Part shown: positions 1 through 5,858 of the stretch, piece by piece
How positions within the stretch are numbered: position 1 is the stretch's first letter
How the letters are laid out: each line of letters starts with the position of its first letter
From: Anaerolineales bacterium UBA6668
Lineage (GTDB): Bacteria > Chloroflexota > Anaerolineae > Anaerolineales > UBA6668
Length of the DNA: 6,790 bases
Direction: 5' to 3'
Assembly (NCBI GenBank): GCA_002455215.1
Contig: DKKK01000070.1
Span: 1-6,790, forward strand
The notes under the pieces: model-generated
Told to the model about the DNA's origin: nothing
Databases searched by the model: none
The model's input: the letters and a program-made list of their open reading frames with translations, nothing else
Position numbers and translations under genes: made by a program

Positions 1-10
1 TTCTCACTCT

Positions 11-32
11 TGCTAACATTACGTTGTTAGCA
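11..32. repeat. 8-bp inverted repeat
   Basis: TGCTAACA (11-18) and TGTTAGCA (25-32) are perfect inverted copies around a 6-base loop. No T-run follows on either strand, so it is not a convincing terminator. It could be an operator, part of a structure belonging to a gene left of the window, or chance. Confidence 0.3.
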
Positions 33-130
33 CCCATTCGAAATGACAAAGCCTTTGCTTGGCAATGAAGCGTTGCATTCTGGTCAAAAAAGCAAAAACC
101 CGCAATCTGTGACCGTGCTGTATACACAAC

Positions 131-163
131 AAAACAGGCAGAGCATTCGCTTCTGCCTGTTTT
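131..163. terminator. bidirectional intrinsic terminator
   Basis: AAAACAGGCAGA (131-142) pairs perfectly with TCTGCCTGTTTT (152-163), a 12-bp stem. Two further G-C pairs (143-144 with 149-150) close an ATTC tetraloop if T151 bulges. Each strand leaves the stem through TTTT: TTTTATCT on the plus strand and TTTTGTTGTGT on the minus strand. It lies about 70 bases beyond the stop codon of the minus-strand ATPase gene, so it should end that transcript. The symmetry would equally end a plus-strand transcript arriving from the left. Confidence 0.85.
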
Positions 164-234
164 ATCTACTTCGGTTAACCTATTCCCACAACGACCGTTT
201 TCGAGGGAAGAAGGGGATTTTCATGCTGGCAACG

Positions 235-2823
235 CTAGTATGCCGAAACAGTCACCAATTCGCCGTTAACTTGCAATGCCCAATGGGGTTGCCAAACCAC
301 CCCAAATAAATCGAGCGCCACATCAGATTTGCGCGGCGACAAACTTTTCTCGTCAATTTCCTTGGCGGTTTCATTCCACTTAGCATCCAAATCTTCCAAT
401 TCTTCTTGCAAATCGGATTGTAAATCTTCAATTTGCTTTTGCAAATCGGCAATTTCCTGCTCTGATTCTGTCACATCGGCGGCGGCTTCGCTGGTTTGGC
501 GGCGTTTTGTCATGGACGATGAGATTTTTGAGCCAACACTGCGCCGTCCCCCGCCCAAGAATGCACCCGCAATGTTCATCAGCGTTTCCGCCCCTTTGCT
601 CATTTCCTCCATACGGCGGGAGTTTAGCTCGGCTTTGTCGCGCTCCAACTCGCGCTCTTCCGCTTTCAGTTTGTCCTTTAAGCGATTGAGTTTGGTAGCG
701 TAAGCCGCTTCCACCTTTTTGACAGCTAGCTTTTCTTGGCGCTCGGCTTCGTCTTCACAGCGTTTCTCAAATTCAGTACGGCTTTCACCGGGTGTACTAT
801 TTAGCTTGAGCGCGGTATTACCGTACACCGTTAATGACGCACTGCGAAATACATACTCTACATAATCGCCGGATAACGTCTTGAGCAATTTGGCATCGCT
901 CAAGGTGGCTGGCAGTTGGGCAAACAAAAAGTCTGGTTCAGGGCGGCTTTCCAAATCGCGCGGCTCTAACGGATTGCCTTCCCAATCTTCCCACAACATT
1001 CGGTTTCGTTCCAATTGACGCACCAAAGCACAAAAGCGTTGATTTTCGGCGTTGCCAGAGCGGTCTGCAAAACGCACTTCAGTTTGAGCCAACAAAGCTG
1101 GTTGATAGACGATACCCAGGGGTTGCGAATTGCTTGGGGCATTGTAGCCACTCGCGTCCAGCGCTTTGGCAAAACTCAAACGGCGCGGCAAGAAATATTC
1201 TTGCACACCGCTGGGGGTTGCTGGGCGAGTGTGAGAATAACCGGCTAGGGGGGAGACAGTTGGCGTGCTAGGGGCAACGACCGGGCGAGTGGGTTGGGTA
1301 TCGGAAGGTTGGGGTGTGCTACCAATCCCCCCGCGTGCGCTCGAAAAACCGGTGGGTTGTACGTTTGGTGCGGCGGGGCTGGTGGGCACAGCAGAATATG
1401 CAGGCGTAGCAGGCTTTACCAATGCGTTTAACTCTGCCAATTGTGTACGCGTCATCGGTCCGGCAAGATAATTCATTGCCCAACGCGTCTGGAACAGTTG
1501 CGGTCCGCCTTTGCTATGCACGTTGTTTACCAAAAATACGCGCTTGCCCAAGCTAGAGAGCAATTTGTCACTGGTAGAACGGTCAAAGCCGCCCCCACTT
1601 GCCCCTTCCAAACCGTCTAACAAGCGTTGTTTGTCGCGGTCGGTTTGCAAGCGTCCGATAAACCAAGAACCAGCATTGCTGAGGGCTTTGTAGTCCACAT
1701 CTACCGGGTTTTGCGTTGCCAGCACCAAGCCTACCCCAAAAGCACGCGCCTGCTTCAACATGCGAAGCATTGGCTTTTTGCTGGGAGGGTTGCCAATGGG
1801 TGGCAGATAACCAAAAATTTCATCGAAATATACCAAAGCTCGCAAATTGGTAGTGCCTTTCTGACGGCGCATCCAAGTTTCGATTGCCCCAAACAGTAAG
1901 GTGACAATAAACATGCGCTCGGTTTCGCCGAGGTGGGCAATGTAAAAAATGCTGTGGCGCGGCTTGCCTTCGGGGGTATATAGCAAGTTGGCAACATCCA
2001 ACGCTTCACCGGTAATCCACGGTTGGAAGGCAGGCGATGCTAGGATGTTGTTCAGCCGCATTGCCAAGCCAAAACGGTCTTTCTGTGGGTAAAATTGTTC
2101 TACCGGAAACACACCTAGCTTCTCAAAGGGCGGACTTTGGGTTTGCAAGATTAATTCGCCCAAATCCAAGTCTTTGCCTTGACTCCACGCATTTTGGAAA
2201 ATATTGGAAAGCAAAATATGCTCGCGTGAAGTAACCGGGTCAATATCGTTCATACCCACTAAACTCAACAAAGCAGTGACAGTGCCTTCAATCTGCTCCA
2301 AAATGACTTCCAGATTGGAAAGGTAATCCAAGTTTGGGGCACGTAAAGAAGCCAAAATGCTGATTGGTTTGCCACTGGTGGAGCCGGGCGAGTAAATGGT
2401 GAAATCCACCTGTTGGTTTAGGCGGGCGACACGGTCACCTTCAATGCCGTAGCCTGCCAAGCCGGTTTTCCATTGTTCAGCGGCTTCAGCGGCGGCTTGT
2501 TGGGTGGTTTTGCCTTCGCGGCGTGCCGTATCCGGATTGACCCACGGCTCAAAATCGGCAGGGCGAAATTCTGGGAAGTGTAACAGTAAGTTGGTAATGT
2601 CGCCTTTGGGGTCAATCAAAATGGCGGGCAAATTATTGAGCGCGGCTTCTTCCATCATATTCAGACACAAGCCGGTTTTACCTGAGCCGGTCATCCCCAC
2701 AACCACCGCATGGGTAGTTAAATCTTCGGGGGTGTACAGATACGGCTTATCGGTAGTTTTGCCACTGGCTGGGTCAAATAAGCGGCCTACGTAAAACTGG
2801 TTGGGAAAATCAAGAGATGGCAT
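235..2823 (-). CDS. HerA/DUF87-type P-loop ATPase with proline-rich linker and C-terminal coiled coils
   Basis: Cytoplasmic ATPase of the HerA/FtsK-like superfamily; the family pumps or unwinds DNA as hexamers, but the substrate of this member is unknown. Residues are counted from the upstream TTG at 2832; subtract 3 for the ATG at 2823. Walker A is GMTGSGKTG (46-54). Walker B is ALVYFDEIF (332-340), with acidic pair D337-E338. LATQNP (371-376) looks like the sensor-I segment, and R394 or R399 in FIGRLQTDRD may be the arginine finger. A Pro/Ser/Thr-rich linker (about 473-548) joins the motor to a domain I do not recognise (about 549-685). Two charged coiled coils follow (about 688-745 and 785-828), separated by a Gly-rich segment near 755-765. 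There is no signal peptide or membrane span. I chose ATG over TTG because neither has a Shine-Dalgarno sequence. It is transcribed alone and divergently from the copper unit. The ATPase family is secure; the role is not. Confidence 0.9.
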   Translation of the reverse strand: MPSLDFPNQFYVGRLFDPASGKTTDKPYLYTPEDLTTHAVVVGMTGSGKTGLCLNMMEEAALNNLPAILIDPKGDITNLLLHFPEFRPADFEPWVNPDTARREGKTTQQAAAEAAEQWKTGLAGYGIEGDRVARLNQQVDFTIYSPGSTSGKPISILASLRAPNLDYLSNLEVILEQIEGTVTALLSLVGMNDIDPVTSREHILLSNIFQNAWSQGKDLDLGELILQTQSPPFEKLGVFPVEQFYPQKDRFGLAMRLNNILASPAFQPWITGEALDVANLLYTPEGKPRHSIFYIAHLGETERMFIVTLLFGAIETWMRRQKGTTNLRALVYFDEIFGYLPPIGNPPSKKPMLRMLKQARAFGVGLVLATQNPVDVDYKALSNAGSWFIGRLQTDRDKQRLLDGLEGASGGGFDRSTSDKLLSSLGKRVFLVNNVHSKGGPQLFQTRWAMNYLAGPMTRTQLAELNALVKPATPAYSAVPTSPAAPNVQPTGFSSARGGIGSTPQPSDTQPTRPVVAPSTPTVSPLAGYSHTRPATPSGVQEYFLPRRLSFAKALDASGYNAPSNSQPLGIVYQPALLAQTEVRFADRSGNAENQRFCALVRQLERNRMLWEDWEGNPLEPRDLESRPEPDFLFAQLPATLSDAKLLKTLSGDYVEYVFRSASLTVYGNTALKLNSTPGESRTEFEKRCEDEAERQEKLAVKKVEAAYATKLNRLKDKLKAEERELERDKAELNSRRMEEMSKGAETLMNIAGAFLGGGRRSVGSKISSSMTKRRQTSEAAADVTESEQEIADLQKQIEDLQSDLQEELEDLDAKWNETAKEIDEKSLSPRKSDVALDLFGVVWQPHWALQVNGELVTVSAY

Positions 2824-2956
2824 GGCGAGCAAAAAGAAAGAATCGAAAACAACCGCGAGAAGCGATTGGCATACACTTAAGAACTATGATACCAGAAATT
2901 TGCCCGTAACGTAGAAAAATTAAGAGTTGTGTACTGCGGATATTACAGCCCCAAAT

Positions 2957-2988
2957 TTGCCAAAACACTTGTAAAATAAGGCTATACT
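2957..2988 (+). promoter_or_regulatory. candidate sigma-70-like promoter with long spacer
   Basis: TTGCCA (2957-2962) and TATACT (2983-2988) each match the consensus hexamers at five of six bases, but the spacer is 20 bp instead of about 17. Long spacers occur in promoters controlled by MerR-family regulators such as CueR, but I see no strong dyad inside this spacer. If used, it would give a leader of about 180 bases containing all three inverted repeats. Weak call. Confidence 0.25.
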
Positions 2989-3013
2989 TGATATGTCTTT
3001 GCCGCCCGCTGAG

Positions 3014-3029
3014 TTCTGACCTATCAGAA
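3014..3029. promoter_or_regulatory. 6-4-6 inverted repeat, candidate operator
   Basis: TTCTGA (3014-3019) and TCAGAA (3024-3029) are perfect inverted copies around CCTA. The size and perfect symmetry suit a dimeric repressor site. It lies upstream of the consensus TTGACA at 3064 and about 150 bases before the lipoprotein ATG. No regulator gene is in the window to match it to. Confidence 0.35.
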
Positions 3030-3063
3030 AAAGCGCGTTGTTTAAGCACGTCAAGTGTGCCAA

Positions 3064-3069
3064 TTGACA
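3064..3069 (+). promoter_or_regulatory. consensus -35 hexamer TTGACA
   Basis: A perfect TTGACA that touches the left end of the 28-bp dyad at 3070-3097. No good -10 lies at the normal distance: 17 bp downstream reads GCCAGA and 19 bp downstream reads CAGATA. The promoter is therefore either activator-dependent or not real. If active, the dyad would cover the spacer and -10 and block polymerase when bound. Confidence 0.3.
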
Positions 3070-3097
3070 TTCTATTCGGCATGTATGCCAGATAGAA
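3070..3097. promoter_or_regulatory. 28-bp imperfect palindrome, candidate operator
   Basis: The left arm is TTCTAT-tc-GGCAT (3070-3082) and the right arm is ATGCC-ag-ATAGAA (3085-3097), around a GT centre. Eleven of 13 arm positions are complementary; the only mismatches are the two-base tc/ag steps. A 13-2-13 layout is close to the 12-2-12 sites bound by ArsR/SmtB-type metal sensors. It directly follows TTGACA and lies 80 bases before the lipoprotein ATG. In RNA it could also form a hairpin. A regulatory role for the copper unit is inferred. Confidence 0.5.
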
Positions 3098-3149
3098 CTT
3101 ATGTCGAATATAGGTGGCAATGTTCTCCGCTTTATTAAAAAACAAGGCG

Positions 3150-3167
3150 GATTTGTATTCACAAATC
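3150..3167. promoter_or_regulatory. 7-4-7 inverted repeat just before the lipoprotein start
   Basis: GATTTGT (3150-3156) and ACAAATC (3161-3167) pair perfectly around ATTC, ending 9 bases before the ATG at 3177. This is where a ribosome would load, and no Shine-Dalgarno sequence is present. It could be an operator, or an AT-rich hairpin that limits translation. It has no T-run, so it is not a terminator. Confidence 0.4.
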
Positions 3168-3176
3168 TAAAATACT

Positions 3177-3605
3177 ATGAAAAAATTTCTTTTCCCCTTA
3201 CTCTTGACAATTGTTTTCGCTTTTGTTCTCTCTGCTTGTAGCGCTACAACAGATGGTCATGATATGCACAGCGGTGGGGAACACGATGCAGGTGAAGCCA
3301 CCATGCAAAAATTACCCAACGATGGGCGCAAGATTGAAATTCTCTCGCCAGCAGATGGGGCTGTCTTTAAAACCGAAGATAGCATTGTCGTTGAAGTGGC
3401 TACGGAAAATTTTGACGTCGCCGCCGAAGGCAACCATTGGCATATTTTCTTGAATGGCAATGAAGTTGCCATGGTTTATAGTGACACCAACCGGGCTTTG
3501 CGTGGGCTAGAACCGGGCACTTACGAACTAAAAGTGACCATGACCAATATTGACCACGCTGAATACGAAGAAGGCGATAGTATCACCATCACCATCGAAA
3601 AATAA
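3177..3605 (+). CDS. small lipoprotein with His/Met/acidic N-terminal tail, putative copper-binding
   Basis: A 142-residue exported lipoprotein. It has a short KK start, a hydrophobic stretch (4-17) and a lipobox LSAC (18-21), so Cys21 should be lipid-modified and the protein anchored on the outer face of the membrane. The mature tail carries H28, D29, M30, H31, E35, H36, D37, E40 and M43, a flexible cluster that could bind copper. Residues 50-142 look like one beta-sandwich: an ILSPADGAVF start typical of Ig-like modules, then NHWHIFLNG (86-94) with H87 and H89, and EPGTYELKV (112-120) near the end, with D126-H127 late. The HWH segment vaguely recalls DUF4399-type domains, but I cannot assign a family. 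It lies 31 bp before the CopC-CopD gene on the same strand, so is probably co-transcribed. Metal binding is inferred from residues and context. No Shine-Dalgarno sequence precedes ATG 3177. Confidence 0.88.
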   Translation: MKKFLFPLLLTIVFAFVLSACSATTDGHDMHSGGEHDAGEATMQKLPNDGRKIEILSPADGAVFKTEDSIVVEVATENFDVAAEGNHWHIFLNGNEVAMVYSDTNRALRGLEPGTYELKVTMTNIDHAEYEEGDSITITIEK

Positions 3606-3636
3606 CGCCTAGCAATCTTAGCCTGCCCCCTACCAC

Positions 3637-5811
3637 ATGAAACGCACTCATTGGTTGCTTGTCTTCCTTGCATTGGCTTATTGGTTTGGCACACCACCCG
3701 CCACCCAGGCACATGCCCTTCTGCTGAATTCCAATCCAACAGCCAACCAGATTTTGCCAACCAGCCCGCAAAAAATTGAGCTGTGGTTGACCGAGCCAGT
3801 TGCAGTAGGCTTAACCGAAATTCGTGTGCTAAACAGTGCGGGTGAGCGGGTAGATGATGGGGCAACGCTGATAGACCCCAATGGCAGTCTGCACGTGCAA
3901 GTCGGGCTAAAAACTTTGCCAGATGGGGTATACGTGGTGCATTGGAAGGCACTCAGCCAATTGGATGGGCATATTACCAATGGGGTGTTTCCGTTTGCCG
4001 TTGGCAATGTCAGCGAAGAATCCCTGCTGGCAGTCGGCGTAAACAACAGCGTGCCAGACGCTACCTTCTCGCAGGTGTTGGCACGCTGGCTGAACTTGCT
4101 GGGCATGGCATTGCTGATAGGCTGGTTCGCCTTCCGCGAAGCAGTTTGGCGACCCGAAGCGCACGGAATGGCAGGGCGGGCGTTTTTGCCAGTCTTTGCC
4201 GATTTGCAAAAACTCGGTGCGATTTTGTTCTTACTGGGGTCAGTACTGGGTCTGCTAGAACAAGCCGCCAAAGTAACAGACGCTAGTTGGCTAACTGCCT
4301 TAACTGCGCCTGCTTTGGGCGATTTATTGTTTGGTACGCGGGTGGGCTGGCTATGGTTGGCGAGAGTGAGTTTTGCTATCCTACTATTGCTATCTACCGA
4401 GAAGGTGTGGCAGAGCGTTTTGCAAGCACTGTTTGCCGTGGGCTTGGCGGTGAGCTACAGCCTAAACAGCCATTTGGCGGCGGCAAGCCCACCGTGGTTG
4501 CCAGTTTTCAGCAATGTGCTTCATATCCTGCTAGCTAGTGCATGGTTGGGGGGTGCTGTCTATCTCTTTAGCACCTTCATCAGCGGTAGAAACTTGCCTA
4601 GCGCGTTATTCCTGCACATCTCCGCCAAACTTACCACGCGTTTTTCCGACCTGGCGCTCATCCTTGCCAGCGTAGTCTTGCTCAGTGGGATTTATGGCGC
4701 TTGGCTGACGGTGGGCAGTGTCAGTGCATTGACACAAAGTTTTTACGGGCAAACGCTGGCGCTTAAATTGATTTTGGTGCTGGCAATTTTTGCGGTTGCG
4801 GCTGTCAATTTATGGCTCATTCGCCCGCGCTTGCAAAAGGCACAAGCCCAAAATGATGTGACTGCTCCCCAATTGCTGTTTAAGAGTTTGATTGGCGAGT
4901 TGAGTATTGCCGCGCTGTTACTGTTAGCGGCGGCGCTCTTTGCCAGTTTGCCACTTGCCAAGCCATTCTTACCCCAATTGGCATTGTCTGCCGCGGCTGA
5001 AGATCTACAACTTAAGGTTTTGATTCAGCCGGGTATGGCAGGCTTCAATCGCTTCATTCTTACAGCAGAAGGCGATTCTGGCGTATTAAACCAAGCAAAA
5101 CTAGTGCGCTTGCGCTTCACCCCCAAACAGGGGGCGGCAGTCAGCAGTGATTTGGTGCTGAACGTCAACGATGATGGGCAGTTTATGGCACAAGGCGCTA
5201 ACTTAACCGAAGCTGGGGAATGGCAGGTGGAAGCAATTGTGCAACGAGCAGGCGCATACGATGCGTATGCCAGCTTTGACATTACGCTATTGGCGGCGGC
5301 GCAGAGCGCAAGCAACCAAATTTTGCGCTGGCAGTGGCTCAGTTGGGTTTTGCTTCCCTTGCTGGGTTTGGCAATCGCCTTGGCAATGTGGCAATTGCCG
5401 GTGGGGTCTGGCTTGCGTGGCAGTGTCGGGCTGGTGGCAATTGTGGCATTGTGTTTTACCGCTTGGGCATGGTCGGTGCGTTTAGGGCGACCGATAAACT
5501 ACCTAACCTTAGTCAACCCACTGCCACCCACTGCCGAACATATTGCCACCGGGCAAGCTTTGTACCAACAGCACTGTTTGGTTTGTCACGGAGTACAGGG
5601 CGGCGGCGATGGACCGGCTGGGGTGATTTTAAACCCGCGCCCCGCCGATTTGCGCATTCACTTTGCGCCGGGCGCACATCCGGAAGGCTTGTTGTTCGAT
5701 TGGATTAGCAACGGCGTACCCACCAACCCCCAAATGCCTGCTTTTGGCAGTGCCTTAACCGAAGAACAACGCTGGCAAATTATGCTGTACGGCAAAACAT
5801 TGGTGCGCTAG
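3637..5811 (+). CDS. copCD: CopC-CopD copper protein with extracytoplasmic beta domain and C-terminal cytochrome c
   Basis: A 724-residue membrane protein, probably for copper uptake or tolerance. The signal peptide (1-25) ends TQA, leaving His26 as the mature N-terminus, as in CopC. The CopC domain (26-123) has D110-G111-H112; with His26 this is the known Cu(II) site (His1, Asp, His). It has no Met, so the Cu(I) site is absent. The CopD part has about eight membrane spans (near 149-167, 191-208, 236-253, 258-275, 288-312, 335-357, 374-394, 417-440), with H279 and H297 (LHILLASAWLGG) in places typical of CopD. A YtkA-like beta domain follows (about 455-552), then two spans (567-585, 595-613). 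A cytochrome c domain (about 630-724) has haem site CLVCH (647-651) and likely axial M700 in PQMPAFG. The even number of spans puts CopC, the beta domain and haem all outside. CopC-CopD fusions such as YcnJ are known; the haem domain is the unusual part. No Shine-Dalgarno sequence. Confidence 0.93.
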   Translation: MKRTHWLLVFLALAYWFGTPPATQAHALLLNSNPTANQILPTSPQKIELWLTEPVAVGLTEIRVLNSAGERVDDGATLIDPNGSLHVQVGLKTLPDGVYVVHWKALSQLDGHITNGVFPFAVGNVSEESLLAVGVNNSVPDATFSQVLARWLNLLGMALLIGWFAFREAVWRPEAHGMAGRAFLPVFADLQKLGAILFLLGSVLGLLEQAAKVTDASWLTALTAPALGDLLFGTRVGWLWLARVSFAILLLLSTEKVWQSVLQALFAVGLAVSYSLNSHLAAASPPWLPVFSNVLHILLASAWLGGAVYLFSTFISGRNLPSALFLHISAKLTTRFSDLALILASVVLLSGIYGAWLTVGSVSALTQSFYGQTLALKLILVLAIFAVAAVNLWLIRPRLQKAQAQNDVTAPQLLFKSLIGELSIAALLLLAAALFASLPLAKPFLPQLALSAAAEDLQLKVLIQPGMAGFNRFILTAEGDSGVLNQAKLVRLRFTPKQGAAVSSDLVLNVNDDGQFMAQGANLTEAGEWQVEAIVQRAGAYDAYASFDITLLAAAQSASNQILRWQWLSWVLLPLLGLAIALAMWQLPVGSGLRGSVGLVAIVALCFTAWAWSVRLGRPINYLTLVNPLPPTAEHIATGQALYQQHCLVCHGVQGGGDGPAGVILNPRPADLRIHFAPGAHPEGLLFDWISNGVPTNPQMPAFGSALTEEQRWQIMLYGKTLVR

Positions 5812-5858
5812 GTGCAGAAAGTTTTGGTGAGTGGGAATTGGTTATGCTTTACCCACTT
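5812..5858. terminator. weak hairpin between convergent genes
   Basis: Only 37 bp separate the two convergent stop codons. AGTGGG (5830-5835) can pair with CCCACT (5852-5857) around a 16-base loop; the right arm starts at the very end of the SpoIID-like gene. The long loop and lack of a clean T-run make it a poor intrinsic terminator, though nothing better is present for either gene. Confidence 0.25.

Larger units (their letters stand above)
1..234. other. non-coding left edge
   Basis: No gene is supported here. An open frame on the plus strand (43-309) crosses the terminator hairpin and the 3' end of the neighbouring ATPase gene, has no ribosome binding site and gives a protein without recognisable features. 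The stretch holds one weak inverted repeat (11-32) and one strong bidirectional terminator (131-163). A plus-strand gene may end just left of the window and share that terminator, but this cannot be seen. Confidence 0.6.
2824..3176. other. divergent intergenic regulatory region
   Basis: About 350 bp between the ATPase gene (leftward) and the lipoprotein gene (rightward). No real gene is seen: two overlapping minus-strand open frames here (2810-3145 and 2920-3162) lack protein-like features. Towards the ATPase, the minus strand has TATCAT (2886-2891), a possible -10 about 60 bases before the ATG, with no clear -35. Towards the lipoprotein there are candidate promoter elements at 2957-2988 and a consensus TTGACA at 3064-3069. 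Three inverted repeats (3014-3029, 3070-3097, 3150-3167) crowd the half next to the copper genes, which suggests that unit is the regulated side. Confidence 0.65.

Noticed and set aside
21..60. Possible tRNA remnant around ATTCGAAAT near the left edge
   Set aside because: Only the T-loop-like TTCGAAA is suggestive; no T-stem, anticodon arm or acceptor pairing can be drawn.
43..309. 88-residue plus-strand open frame at the left edge
   Set aside because: It runs through the terminator hairpin and into the 3' end of the ATPase gene on the other strand, lacks a ribosome binding site and has no protein-like pattern.
2824..2832. TTG at 2832 as the ATPase start
   Set aside because: It adds only three residues and has no ribosome binding site; ATG at 2823 is the simpler choice, though TTG cannot be excluded.
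2957..2988. CueR/MerR-type operator in the 20-bp spacer
   Set aside because: The spacer length fits, but only a 3-bp CTT/AAG symmetry is present inside it; this is too little to call a MerR-family site.
2810..3145. 111-residue minus-strand open frame in the divergent intergenic region (and an 80-residue one at 2920-3162)
   Set aside because: They overlap each other, the ATPase start and the three inverted repeats. The composition is unlike a soluble or membrane protein family and there is no ribosome binding site.
3521..4271. Long antisense frames over the lipoprotein end and CopC region (143, 197 and 100 residues)
   Set aside because: They are antisense shadows of the copper genes, whose motifs and topology clearly support the plus strand.
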